From NCBI GenBank assembly GCA_013697915.1, contig JACCVY010000050.1, positions 25,030-89,029 of the forward strand: DNA of 64,000 nucleotides, given 5' to 3'. Positions 15,285-24,423 of this stretch are shown in pieces (within the stretch, counting starts at the first letter, position 1; each line of letters begins with the position of its first letter). Position numbers and translations under genes: made by a program. The stretch comes from Blastocatellia bacterium. Its GTDB lineage: Bacteria > Acidobacteriota > Blastocatellia > Pyrinomonadales > Pyrinomonadaceae. The notes beneath the pieces are model-generated. The model did no database searches. It was given only the letters and a program-made list of their open reading frames with translations, and was not told the DNA's origin.

Positions 15285-17609
15285 TCACACTGGCGCACCC
15301 TCAGCCGACGGCCGAATGCTAATCACGACCGACTTCGAAACCGGCGTATTGCTTTTCTCAGCCACGCTGCGCACCGGCACCAGCACATTTGTCTCAGGAA
15401 AATAGGTTGCCGCGCAACGTCGCGGAATGCTATAGGGCACGACCACAAAGTTGCGCGCGATGCGTTCTTCGCCTTCAAAGTGGCTGACCAGATCGACCAT
15501 CTGCCCTTGCGTCAGACGCAATAACGCGATGTCGTCCTGATTCAGGAAAACTACGCGCCTGCCGTTACGAATGCCGCGATAGCGATCGTCCAAGCTGTAA
15601 ATGGAGGTGTTGAATTGATCGTGACTGCGAATCGTCATCATCAAAAGCTGGTTGGGTTGCAAATTGTGTTCAGGCAAATCATGAACAGTGAAACGCGCCC
15701 GGCCAGTTGGAGTTTTGAACACCCGCTCACTAACCGGGCTGGGCAGATGAAAACCGCCGGGATGCCGCACACGATTGTTGTAATCCTCGAATCCAGGCAA
15801 CACTCGTTCAATACGATCGCGAATGCGATCGTATTCGGCGATCATCTCTTGCCAATTGATACGGGAACGTTGACCTAAAGTAGCGGTTGCCAAACGCGCA
15901 ACAATGGCCGGCTCGCTCAGCAACTCCTCGGAAGCAGGTGGCAGAAAACCACGCGAAGCCTGCACCACTGCCATCGAATTTTCCGTGGTCACAAATTGAG
16001 CACCACCGGCCTGCATATCAATCTCAGTCCGTCCCAGGCACGGCAGGATCAAAGCCTGCTCACCGGCAATCAAATGCGCGCGGTTGAGTTTCGTTGAAAC
16101 ATGCGCAGTCAAACGGCAACTGCGCAGGGCATCGGCGGTGTACTCGGTATCCGGCGTTGCCGATAGAAAATTTCCGCCCAGCGCAAAGAAAACCCTGGCC
16201 TGTCGCGCATGCATGGCTTGAATCGCACGAACGGTGTCATGGCCATGCCCGCGCGGGGGCTCGAAATCAAACTCAGCTCCCAGCTTGTCGAGGAAAGCAT
16301 CCGTAGGTCGTTCCCAAATTCCCATCGTGCGATCGCCTTGCACGTTGCTGTGCCCTCTTACCGGGCAAAGTCCCGCTCCCGGTTTTCCAATTTGCCCGCG
16401 CAACAGCATTAAGTTAACTATCTCCTGAATGTTGGCCACCGCGTTCTTGTGCTGCGTCAGGCCCATGGCCCAACAGAAAATTGTTCGTTCTGATTCAATG
16501 AAGATCTTCGCCGCATCCTCGATATGCGCTTTTGAAACTCCGCTTTGCTCGAGCAGGTCGCCCCAGTGCGCAGTCTTAATCGAGTCGGCAAACTCTGCAA
16601 ACCCATCCGTGTAATTCGCAATGAAGGCGTGGTCCAACACCGCGCCGGGATTACGCTCTTCCGCGGCCAGCACTTCCTTCATGATGCCTTTGAGCAGGGC
16701 CACGTCGCCGTTGATGCGCACCTGAAGAAACAGATCGGCGAGCGCGGTGCCACCACCAAACCAATGCAGCACATCCTGCGGGTGCTTAAAGTGCGTCATG
16801 CCAACTTCCGGAAGCGGGTTAATGTGGACCAACCGGGCGCCATTCTGTTTGGCTTTCTGCAGCGCGGTCAGCATGCGCGGATGATTCGTGCCGGGATTTT
16901 GGCCGATGACGAAGATCGCCTGCGCAAGATTGAAATCTTCCAGCGTTACCGTTCCTTTGCCGACGCCAATCGTTTCACCCAACGCCGATCCGCTCGACTC
17001 ATGACACATGTTCGAGCAGTCTGGCAGATTGTTGGTGCCAAACTGCCTGACGAATAGTTGGTACAAAAACGCAGCTTCGTTGCTGGTGCGCCCCGACGTA
17101 TAGAAAATCGCTTCGTCCGGGCTGTTCAATGAATTCAGCTCGCCGGCAAGCAAAGCGAAAGCTTTGTCCCAACTTATTTTTTCGTAATGAGTAGCGCCCC
17201 TTTGCAGAACCATAGGACTGGTAATTCGGCCTTGCTTGCCCAGCCAGTGGTCAGTCTGATCAGCCAAATCGGCAACGCTCCAGCGCGCAAAGAATTCCGG
17301 CGTCACGCGTTTAGTCGTCGCTTCATCGGCAACATGCTTGGCCCCGTTTTCGCAAAACTCCGCGTGCGAACGCTCGCCGTCCGGTTCGGGCCAGGCGCAG
17401 CCGGGACAATCAAACCCTGTTTTTTGATTTAGCTTCAGCAGCGTGCGCACACCCCGCGCGATGCCCATTTCGTTCCAGGTGGTTTTTGCTGTAGCGAGAA
17501 TTGAGGGAATGCCGCCGGCTACTTTGCTCGGCTTTTCAATCTGCACGAGGGAGGGCTCTTCAGGCGATTGAGCGCGACGATCAGTCGATGTGGGCTTCCC
17601 ATCTGACAT
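15285..17609 (-). CDS. FdhF/YdeP-family molybdopterin oxidoreductase
   Basis: A 774-residue molybdopterin enzyme (bis-MGD type). It has the YdeP-like N-terminus with FDCPGCAWPEP, the core LPDCSNMCHESSG, FVIGQNPGTNHPRM and the C-terminal dinucleotide-binding domain (RSHDQFNTSIYSLDDRYRGI). It lacks the N-terminal 4Fe-4S ferredoxin-like motif of true formate dehydrogenase, and the presumed Mo-ligand region has Cys, not Sec. Function of the family is poorly known (acid resistance has been associated in E. coli). No FdhD lies next to it; a MOSC-domain gene follows on the same strand upstream. Confidence 0.88.
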   Translation of the reverse strand: MSDGKPTSTDRRAQSPEEPSLVQIEKPSKVAGGIPSILATAKTTWNEMGIARGVRTLLKLNQKTGFDCPGCAWPEPDGERSHAEFCENGAKHVADEATTKRVTPEFFARWSVADLADQTDHWLGKQGRITSPMVLQRGATHYEKISWDKAFALLAGELNSLNSPDEAIFYTSGRTSNEAAFLYQLFVRQFGTNNLPDCSNMCHESSGSALGETIGVGKGTVTLEDFNLAQAIFVIGQNPGTNHPRMLTALQKAKQNGARLVHINPLPEVGMTHFKHPQDVLHWFGGGTALADLFLQVRINGDVALLKGIMKEVLAAEERNPGAVLDHAFIANYTDGFAEFADSIKTAHWGDLLEQSGVSKAHIEDAAKIFIESERTIFCWAMGLTQHKNAVANIQEIVNLMLLRGQIGKPGAGLCPVRGHSNVQGDRTMGIWERPTDAFLDKLGAEFDFEPPRGHGHDTVRAIQAMHARQARVFFALGGNFLSATPDTEYTADALRSCRLTAHVSTKLNRAHLIAGEQALILPCLGRTEIDMQAGGAQFVTTENSMAVVQASRGFLPPASEELLSEPAIVARLATATLGQRSRINWQEMIAEYDRIRDRIERVLPGFEDYNNRVRHPGGFHLPSPVSERVFKTPTGRARFTVHDLPEHNLQPNQLLMMTIRSHDQFNTSIYSLDDRYRGIRNGRRVVFLNQDDIALLRLTQGQMVDLVSHFEGEERIARNFVVVPYSIPRRCAATYFPETNVLVPVRSVAEKSNTPVSKSVVISIRPSAEGAPV

Positions 17610-17670
17610 TTGCTATTACCAGTGACTTGAAGTGATATCGATTGTATTTCGTGCAGACCGGTTTACAAAG

Positions 17671-17875
17671 TGCGGCACTGCGTCCGTGCGGCAAGTGCCG
17701 CACCCAAGTGGTAGAAGGCAGTTGGTTCGCGGCTGCGCCGTCTCATGTGCGGAGGGTCTCTGACCTTCCGGAAACCCTCAAGATAGCTTTGGGCTGCGCC
17801 CATTTTCAAAGGGGCATAGCCCCCACCAAGTATTAGCCTGTGCGGAAGGTCACAGACCTTCCCCATATCAGGCGG
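17671..17875. repeat. GC-rich hairpin cluster (GGCATAGCC type)
   Basis: Includes TGCGGCA..TGCCGCA, GGTCTCTGACC, GGGCTGCGCCC, GGGGCATAGCCCC and GAAGGTCACAGACCTTC hairpins. It fills the whole gap between the molybdoenzyme and MOSC genes. Confidence 0.65.
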
Positions 17876-18347
17876 CAGAGCCGTTAACCAGTTTCACCAC
17901 CTGACCAACTCTCAACTTCCCGCCGTTCAGCACTCGCGCGTAGATGCGCGACCATCCGGGGTGAAGTTTCTGGGCAATGCGCTGATATTGGCCGTCCACA
18001 AAGTAAACGGGAATGGTATTGCAGGGCGTCGTATAGCTGGTAACTTCAAGCAATACTTCATCACCGAGAGACAACTGAACACTCGGTACCACCTGCTGCC
18101 AATCCAGACCGACGATCGTTACGTTCTCGCCCACCGCGCCCGGGAAAATCGGATGTCCTTCGGCCTGAAGTTCCAGAATCCGCTCCAATGAAAACAAGCA
18201 CAAGGCCCGCTCAGGTCCGCCGTGAATGTCTGGAAAGCGATGCTCATCGCCAGCCATACCCAGTTCGTTAACCTGGCCCTCGCGAACGGCCAGTTTGGGG
18301 ACGCCACCCGCGGAAATGTTGAGTTGGAATATTCGTCCAGTCATCAT
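17868..18347 (-). CDS. MOSC-domain protein
   Basis: A 159-residue single MOSC domain (molybdenum cofactor sulfurase C-terminal). The conserved cysteine is in TSYTTPCNTI, the GENVTIVGLDW and HPGWSRIYARVL blocks are family-typical. MOSC domains bind molybdopterin or carry persulfide sulfur, so proximity to the molybdoenzyme gene is suggestive. Two ATGs in tandem (18347, 18344) make the exact start uncertain. The last residues abut a GC-rich repeat. Confidence 0.85.
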   Translation of the reverse strand: MMTGRIFQLNISAGGVPKLAVREGQVNELGMAGDEHRFPDIHGGPERALCLFSLERILELQAEGHPIFPGAVGENVTIVGLDWQQVVPSVQLSLGDEVLLEVTSYTTPCNTIPVYFVDGQYQRIAQKLHPGWSRIYARVLNGGKLRVGQVVKLVNGSAA

Positions 18348-18497
18348 GAAAACAAAAAGGCAGGCAACTACGTTAAATAGGTTCGCAGTTATTGTAGCTG
18401 AAAATGAAATGTTTGACTTGGCGCGGTCTTTGGCTTAAAAGCATCTACTCCCTCTTCGGTTTTAGCTAACTTCTTCTGGTCGTATGAGGAAAACTCG

Positions 18498-21400
18498 ATG
18501 ACTTGCTCATTTCGTCGCTGGTTCACACTATGTCTAATGTTCGGCCTAATGTTCGCCGGCAGCATCCTCACGGTGCATGCGCAGGTAAAGCCGGCCCGCG
18601 ATCCCAACCAACCAATCGACGAGGAATACACGAAGAAGATTCGCGAGTATACGACTGAGCCTTACTTTAATTCGCCCTTGACCGATTATTTGCCCGCGTC
18701 CGCAAAAGTGCCGACGCCCAAAGTCGTACTCGGCGATGTAGCGGGCGCGCCCGGGAAACTGCCTTACGTGGAAGAGGTGAATCGCTACATGCGCCTGCTT
18801 GAAAAAGCCAGCCCGCGTGTCAGGGTTTTTTCCATCGGCAAGAGCGAAGAGGGCCGCGAGATGATCGCGGTAGCGGTGGCCTCTGAAACTCTGTTGGCAA
18901 AGCTGGATGAAAACCGCGCTCGGCTTAGCAAGCTTGCGGACCCGCGCGCGATGAATTTTGATGACAACGAAGCGGACAAGCTTGTCAGCCAATCGTTTCC
19001 CATCTACTACATCACCGGCGCTATTCACTCGACTGAAACCGGTTCGCCGACGGCGCTGATGGAACTCGCCTATCGCCTGGCAGTTGACGACAGTCCCTAC
19101 ATCAAATCCATTCGCGACAACATGGTTACCTTGATTACGCCGGTTGTCGAAACCGACGGTCGCGATCGGATGGTTGATATTTACAATTGGCACCTGGCCC
19201 ACAAAAACGAAAATTATCCGTCACTGATCTACTGGGGGCATTACGTCGCCCACGACAATAATCGCGACGCGATTGGCCTCTCATTAAACCTGACACGCAA
19301 TGTGCTTAACACCTACACGGGCTGGAAGGCGCAGGTGCTTCACGACCTGCATGAGTCGGTTGCTTATCTTTACGACAACACGATCGGCGATGGTCCCTAC
19401 AACGCCTGGGTCGATCCGATTCTTACTGACGAGTGGCAGATGATTGGCTGGAACAATGTTTCCGAGATGACGAAGTTTGGCATGCCCGGCGTGTTTCCGC
19501 ATGGCGACTTTGATACCTGGTCGCCGGGTTATTTGATGTTTATCGCGGCGACGCATAACGGCATCAGTCGCCTCTACGAGACCTTTGGCAACGACGGCGC
19601 TGACACGATGGAGCGCACGCTTTCGCCAAGTGAATACTCGCGCACCTGGTATCGCCAAAATCCGCCGCTGCCGAAAGCGAAGTGGTCACAGCGCAACAAT
19701 AATAACTACCAACAAAGCGCGTTGCTGACTTCGCTCTATTACTTCAGCAACAACAGCAAACTCTTTCTCAAGAATTTTTACTTAAAGAGCAAGCGCTCGA
19801 TCTTAAAACCAAAAAATGAAGGACCGGCCGCTTACGTTTTGCCGGGCGATGATCCACGTCCCGGAAATCAGGCAGAGCTGTTGCGAACACTGCAAGCGCA
19901 AGGTGTAGAGATTAGTCGTGCGACTGCGCCGTTCACGGTTGCAGTGAAAGCTGGCAAGGCCGCTGGCGAGAAAAAATCAGAACCGGCAGCAACACCTTCC
20001 GGGTCCCCGGCTACAGTGAGCAAGGAACCTGTCGCCATCCCAACTCCGTCGGATGCGGTACCACGCGCGTCGGCAAGTCCTTCCCCGGCACCAAGCCCGC
20101 AACCGAGCCCCTCGAAGTTTGTTCAGCGCACCTTCCCGGCAGGCAGTTACATTGTGCGCATGGACCAGCCCTACAGTCGCATTGCCGACGTCTTGCTCGA
20201 CTACCAATACTGGGCGCCTAACGATCCACAAACGCAGGTTTATGACGATACGGCCTGGACCATGGGCGAGCTGGCAAACGTCCAGGCGGTCCGCGTAGTT
20301 GATATAAAAGTTCTAAGCGCGGCCATGGAGCGAGTGAGCGGCGAAGTGCACGCGCGCGCCGCAATCACCGGTACCGGTTCTGTTTATATCGTCAATCAGA
20401 ACGCCGATAACGCGCTGGTAACGTTGCGTTACCGGTTGAAAGACGCGACCTTCGATGCCGCCGAAGAGCCGTTCGAAGCAGCAGGGCACAAGTTCAATCG
20501 CGGTACTTTTATTATTCGTAAAGCTTCAATAGACGAAGTGAATCGCGTGGCAACGGAACTTGGTCTTCAAGTTTATGCGGTTGCCGACGCACCTGCCGTG
20601 AAGACGCATCCGATCAAAACTGCGCGCGTCGCGCTGATGCACACCTGGATCGATACGCAAAATGAAGGCTGGTGGCGGTTGGCATTTGACAAGTTGCAAG
20701 TGCCATTCTCGTACATCAGCACCCAGGACGTTGCTAAAGATGCTGATCTCCGCACTAAGTATGACGTGATTCTCTTTGCGCCCGCCGGCATTCCGCAAAA
20801 TGCGATCGTAGACGGGCTGCCGATGTATGGAAATCCGTTGCCCTGGAAAACAACTCCGCTGACTCCCAATCTTGGCAAGATCGATTCGACGGATGACATG
20901 CGGCCAGGCCTGGGCTGGTCAGGAATCGCAAACCTGCAAAAGTTTGTGCAACAGGGCGGGGTCTTTTTATCTGTCGACGATACCGCCAACTTTGCGGTGG
21001 ATCATGGATTCACGCCGGGCGTCTCAATCGCGCGCGCCAATCGATTAAGAGCGGTCGGCGACATCCTGCGCATGAAGACTGTCGACGCATCGAGCCCGAT
21101 TGCTTACGGTTACACCGACTCACTCGCGATGTATTGTGCGAATGGACCAATCTTCAACCTCAGTAACCTTGCCGGCAGGAGCGGCGGTCAACGCCGTTCG
21201 GATCAACGCGTCACCGGTCGCGGCACGCCCGACGATCCCGACACAGTGCAGGGCCGACCGCCGGCTGAGATTCCTGAGCCGCCTAAAGCAGAAGTTTGGG
21301 AAGCCTTGCCATTGACAGACGAACAGCGCCGTAATAACCCCGGTACCATTCCACCGGATCAACGACCGCGCGTAGTGTTGCGCTACGCTGACAGCAGCGA

Positions 21401-21608
21401 TCTGCTTGTTTCCGGATTACTGGATGGAGGCGACGAGATTGCGCAACACGCTGCCGTGATTGACTCACCGCTCGGCCGCGGTCACGTCGTCCTCTTCTCC
21501 ACGAATCCCATGTGGCGCGGACAAACGAAAGGCAGTTACTTCCTCGTCTTCAACGCGATTTTGAATTTCGATAATTTGAATGCGGGTAGGAAGCTAGACC
21601 AGAAATAA
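18498..21608 (+). CDS. secreted M14-family zinc carboxypeptidase
   Basis: A 1036-residue exported peptidase. Residues 1-29 are a signal peptide (cleavage near VHA-QV). The M14 domain spans about 85-420, with GAIHSTETGSP giving the HxxE zinc pair and QVLHDLHESVAYL the third His region. A Pro/Ser/Ala-rich linker (about residues 490-545, words like SPAPSPQPSPSK) separates it from a long beta-rich C-terminal part of about 480 residues that looks like the glutamine-amidotransferase-like domain found in large acidobacterial M14 proteins. It probably degrades extracellular peptides. A single-gene unit. The gene directly downstream is debris. Confidence 0.85.
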   Translation: MTCSFRRWFTLCLMFGLMFAGSILTVHAQVKPARDPNQPIDEEYTKKIREYTTEPYFNSPLTDYLPASAKVPTPKVVLGDVAGAPGKLPYVEEVNRYMRLLEKASPRVRVFSIGKSEEGREMIAVAVASETLLAKLDENRARLSKLADPRAMNFDDNEADKLVSQSFPIYYITGAIHSTETGSPTALMELAYRLAVDDSPYIKSIRDNMVTLITPVVETDGRDRMVDIYNWHLAHKNENYPSLIYWGHYVAHDNNRDAIGLSLNLTRNVLNTYTGWKAQVLHDLHESVAYLYDNTIGDGPYNAWVDPILTDEWQMIGWNNVSEMTKFGMPGVFPHGDFDTWSPGYLMFIAATHNGISRLYETFGNDGADTMERTLSPSEYSRTWYRQNPPLPKAKWSQRNNNNYQQSALLTSLYYFSNNSKLFLKNFYLKSKRSILKPKNEGPAAYVLPGDDPRPGNQAELLRTLQAQGVEISRATAPFTVAVKAGKAAGEKKSEPAATPSGSPATVSKEPVAIPTPSDAVPRASASPSPAPSPQPSPSKFVQRTFPAGSYIVRMDQPYSRIADVLLDYQYWAPNDPQTQVYDDTAWTMGELANVQAVRVVDIKVLSAAMERVSGEVHARAAITGTGSVYIVNQNADNALVTLRYRLKDATFDAAEEPFEAAGHKFNRGTFIIRKASIDEVNRVATELGLQVYAVADAPAVKTHPIKTARVALMHTWIDTQNEGWWRLAFDKLQVPFSYISTQDVAKDADLRTKYDVILFAPAGIPQNAIVDGLPMYGNPLPWKTTPLTPNLGKIDSTDDMRPGLGWSGIANLQKFVQQGGVFLSVDDTANFAVDHGFTPGVSIARANRLRAVGDILRMKTVDASSPIAYGYTDSLAMYCANGPIFNLSNLAGRSGGQRRSDQRVTGRGTPDDPDTVQGRPPAEIPEPPKAEVWEALPLTDEQRRNNPGTIPPDQRPRVVLRYADSSDLLVSGLLDGGDEIAQHAAVIDSPLGRGHVVLFSTNPMWRGQTKGSYFLVFNAILNFDNLNAGRKLDQK

Positions 21609-21611
21609 CCA

Positions 21612-21745
21612 TTATTCTCGCAGAAATTGTACTTCACATGTTGAGGAGATAGTGTGCCCATTGCCGTCGTCAAGCTCCACTGTCACCGCGATTCTCCCCC
21701 CATCCAGCCCGTTGGCATCAATTGTAATTGCATGCGTACCTTGGC
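21612..21745 (-). pseudogene. C-terminal fragment of an Ig/PKD-like surface protein gene
   Basis: On the minus strand the reading GQGTHAITIDANGLDGG, then IAVTVELDDGNG, ending STCEVQFLRE-stop at 21612-21614, looks like the last beta-sandwich repeat of a surface protein. It has no start, and similarity to coding sequence ends near 21745, where a plus-strand TPR sequence begins. I read this as a remnant joined by rearrangement. Confidence 0.45.
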
Positions 21746-22325
21746 CGCGAAAGCGCTCGCCGAAGTTGATAACCAGTACGCGTTGGGGCAAAAGACGAAC
21801 GACGTGCCGGCGATGGCAGGCGATCTGCAGCTAAAGGGAAACATCCTTTTGGAGATGGGCCGCTATGACGAAGCGAGGCAACACTTCGCGCGCGCTCTGA
21901 AGATGACCGAAGACTCAAACTTGTCCGACGCAATCAAAAACAACACGCGCCGCTTTGATCATTACAACCGCACGCGGGTGGCGTTGGGGAAAAAAGACGT
22001 TGCTACGGCGAAAGCGGAAGCGCAGGAATTTTGGAAGCTGGCCGAAGCCTCAAATAATCCGTTTCAGCTCAAGCTGGCGCATGAACTCGGCGGCATGATT
22101 GCTCTCGACGAGAAGAATTACGAAAAGGCGATCAGCGAGCTCGAGCAGTCGAACATGCAAAATCCTCAGGACTTGTACCGGTTGTGCTGGGCTTATCAGG
22201 CCAGGGGCAATCGCGCTAAGGCCAGAGAATATTGCACCAAGGCTGCGAGGTTTAATTCGCTACCGTTGATCAATTTGGCGTTCGTGCGCGCCAAAGCACT
22301 GAAGATGATGGTGGCGAAAGGCTGA
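21732..22325 (+). pseudogene. TPR-protein fragment, probably 5'-truncated
   Basis: The frame (open from 21654) encodes tetratricopeptide-like helices: LQLKGNILLEMGRYDEARQH, LGGMIALDEKNYEKAISELE and LCWAYQARGNRAKAREYCTK. The residues before about 21745 are not TPR-like and are the antisense of an Ig-like fragment. No ribosome site or signal peptide is seen, so it is likely the 3' part of a longer TPR gene. It could still be expressed from ATG 21732 as a 197-residue protein. Confidence 0.5.
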
Positions 22326-22351
22326 AAGCTTTCTAGCCCCCACGATAGTAT

Positions 22352-22529
22352 GCGGCTCTGCCGCTTTCCGTGCGGTAAGCCTATGGCTTACCGGCGACCT
22401 TGTTCATATCCGAGGCTACGCCTCAGCGTTGCTATTTCCCGGTCAGAAGATTAAGGCGGAGGCACAGCCTCGAGGAAAAGCTGGTTTCGGTAAGCCATAG
22501 GATTACCGCACGGAAAGCGGCAGAGCCGC
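22352..22529. repeat. 178-bp inverted repeat with 41-bp arms
   Basis: Arm 22352-22392 (starting GCGGCTCTGCCGCTTTCCG) is repeated in inverse at 22489-22529 with one mismatch. Inside are TAAGCCTATGGCTTA and GAGGCTACGCCTC hairpins. The arms are the same GC-rich family as the clusters at 10.0, 17.7 and 28.6 kb. Confidence 0.85.
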
Positions 22530-22612
22530 CTTTTACTTCCGTCGAATTCTAGCGAAAAGCCTATTTACGAGATGCAATGAGCGCAGAATCTTGCGCTGAA
22601 GAAAATTGAACG

Positions 22613-22654
22613 GAAGCGCGGCCGGAGGAGCAATCTTTCCGGCCGCTTCTTTTT
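22613..22654. terminator. hairpin with T-tract upstream of the CoA-ligase gene
   Basis: GAAGC(GC)GGCCGGA and TCCGGCCGCTTC form a strong stem followed by TTTTT. It reads as a plus-strand terminator for whatever precedes; no intact gene does, in line with decay of the TPR gene. Confidence 0.6.
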
Positions 22655-22717
22655 CCGGCTATAATTTCGCGGCAAGCACAACCTGCGACGGGCAAGCCCC
22701 GACTCCCCTTTTCACAC

Positions 22718-24340
22718 ATGATCCTCTTCGACGCGATCTTCAATCAGCAGTCACTGGATAAAGTCGCGGTTCGGTTTGAGCAGCAACAGATTACTTACCT
22801 CGACCTGCGCGAACAAACCCTTAGCATAGCGCGCGCCCTGAGCTTCTTGAATGTCGAACGCGGCGAGCGCGTTGCTCTGTTGCTCAACGACTCGCCTGAG
22901 TTTTTCACATCATTTATCGCGATCTGTTCGTACGGGGCCATCGCAGTGCCCATCAATATGGGCCTGCGGCCGGATGAGCAGCGCGTGATTCTTAACGACT
23001 GCACGGCATCGGTGGCAATCGTTGAGGCGAACCTCGCCGAGGCGTTGCTGGCGGACCAGGAACTGCCATCCCTGCCGGCGGTGGTTGCTGTGAGGCGCGT
23101 CGAAGAAAAAGACTTCACCACAGAGGCACGGAGAACACAGAGGTTACACAGAGAAAACACCCAAAGATCTTCGTCGAAAAAAGTCTGGTGGTTAGACGAA
23201 TTGCTGACTGAGTCTGAGTCGCAAACTACGCCAAGTTTTTCTCCGCCAGCGGCGGACCAGCCTGCATTCATTTTTTACACTTCGGGCAGCACGGGCGATC
23301 CAAAAGGCGCGGTGCATCGGCAGGCGGACATCTTTTACACCAATGAAACTTATTGTCGTGAAGTTCTGAAACTTCGCGACGGTGACCGTGTGTTTTCCTC
23401 TTCGCGCTTACCTTTCTCTTACGGCTTTGGTAATGCGTTTAGCTTTCCGTTGCTCAACGGCTGCACCACGATTCTCTGTCGCGAAAAGCCAAACGCCAAG
23501 GTAATCAGCCGGGTGTTTGCAGAACACAAACCAACGATCTTCTTCGGTGTTCCGGTGATCTATCGCTTGTTATTGGACCATCATCGCGATGTTGCAAAGC
23601 TGGATTCTTCGAGTTTGCGTCTTTGCGTTTCGGCAGGCGAAGCGTTGCCCGCACATCTTGGAGAGGAAATAGAAAGAACTCTTGGCGTGGAAGTCCTGGA
23701 CGGCATTGGCTCGACCGAGATGTTTCACATGTGGATGTCAAACCACCAGGGCGAGGTGCGTTACGGCAGCAGCGGCAAATTGATTGCCGGCTACGAGGCA
23801 AGACTTTTGGATCCGGTAGGAAATTCTTCGCCTCACGGTGCCGAAGGAAATCTTTGGGTGAAAGGGTCGAGCGCGGCCCTCGGATATTGGAATAAGCCTG
23901 AAGTGACGGCAGCCACGTTTGTTGATGGCTGGGTGCGAACGGGCGATCTGTACCGGCAGGACGTGGACGGCTACTGGTTTCACATGGGCCGCAGCGACGA
24001 TTGTTTCAAATCCAGCGGGCAATGGGTGTCGCCGGTTGAAGTTGAAGGCGTGCTGTTGACACACGATGGCGTCAATCGCATCGCTGTGGTTGAGGATTTT
24101 GATAGCAATGGTTTGCCCTGCGCTTGCGCCTTTGTGATCAAGGCAAACAGCGACGATGACAATGTAGAGTTGGAACAGCAACTAAACAAACTGGCACGCG
24201 AAAAGTTGCCGCGTTTCAAACAGCCGCGCCGGTATGTGTTTGTTAATGAGTTGCCTTACACTGCGACCGGAAAGATTCAGAGATTCATATTGCGGGAAGG
24301 ATTAAGAGTTTCAAGTTCCAGGTTTCAAGTTTCAAATTAG
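22718..24340 (+). CDS. bclA: benzoate-CoA ligase family enzyme
   Basis: Activates benzoate (or a ring-substituted relative) to the CoA thioester with ATP. A 540-residue adenylating enzyme with P-loop YTSGSTGDPKG (187-197), GIGSTEM, GWVRTGDLY and the C-terminal catalytic lysine in ATGKIQR. The HMWMSN after GIGSTEMF and overall order match benzoate-CoA ligases. Residues about 132-150 (FTTEARRTQRLHRENTQ) are not ligase sequence: they come from a dispersed ACAGAGGCAC element inserted in frame just before the P-loop. The last eleven residues (RVSSSRFQVSN) come from a heptamer array. It is followed by a thioesterase; boxC and boxB lie 36 kb away. Confidence 0.9.
   Translation: MILFDAIFNQQSLDKVAVRFEQQQITYLDLREQTLSIARALSFLNVERGERVALLLNDSPEFFTSFIAICSYGAIAVPINMGLRPDEQRVILNDCTASVAIVEANLAEALLADQELPSLPAVVAVRRVEEKDFTTEARRTQRLHRENTQRSSSKKVWWLDELLTESESQTTPSFSPPAADQPAFIFYTSGSTGDPKGAVHRQADIFYTNETYCREVLKLRDGDRVFSSSRLPFSYGFGNAFSFPLLNGCTTILCREKPNAKVISRVFAEHKPTIFFGVPVIYRLLLDHHRDVAKLDSSSLRLCVSAGEALPAHLGEEIERTLGVEVLDGIGSTEMFHMWMSNHQGEVRYGSSGKLIAGYEARLLDPVGNSSPHGAEGNLWVKGSSAALGYWNKPEVTAATFVDGWVRTGDLYRQDVDGYWFHMGRSDDCFKSSGQWVSPVEVEGVLLTHDGVNRIAVVEDFDSNGLPCACAFVIKANSDDDNVELEQQLNKLAREKLPRFKQPRRYVFVNELPYTATGKIQRFILREGLRVSSSRFQVSN
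23112..23165. repeat. ACAGAGGCAC-type dispersed element inside the ligase gene
   Basis: TTCACCACAGAGGCACGGAG and following ACACAGAGGTTACACAGAG words match the intergenic elements at 2584-2683 and 63862-63903. It keeps the reading frame. This sequence type is widespread in environmental genomes and is known to be translated as a TTEARR-like peptide. Confidence 0.75.
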
Positions 24341-24423
24341 TGTTTCTTGCCCGGTGCGTCATTGAGTCCATCAAGGCGATGGTTAACTTGAAACTTGAAA
24401 CTTGAAACTTGAAACTTGAAATA
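24309..24423. repeat. inverted heptamer arrays (TTTCAAG type)
   Basis: Plus-strand units GTTTCAA/GTTCCAG at 24309-24338 and the inverse unit CTTGAAA four to five times at 24388-24423. The first array overlaps the ligase 3' end and the second abuts the start of the next gene. Its relative is at 50207-50287. Confidence 0.85.

Noticed and set aside
15285..17609. Selenocysteine-containing formate dehydrogenase as the Sec client
   Set aside because: No in-frame TGA is present and the core motif is Cys-based; the layout fits the FdhF/YdeP relatives lacking the N-terminal Fe-S motif.
22561..22743. Minus-strand frame overlapping the CoA-ligase start
   Set aside because: It crosses a terminator hairpin and the antisense of a clear gene, and has no family-like sequence.
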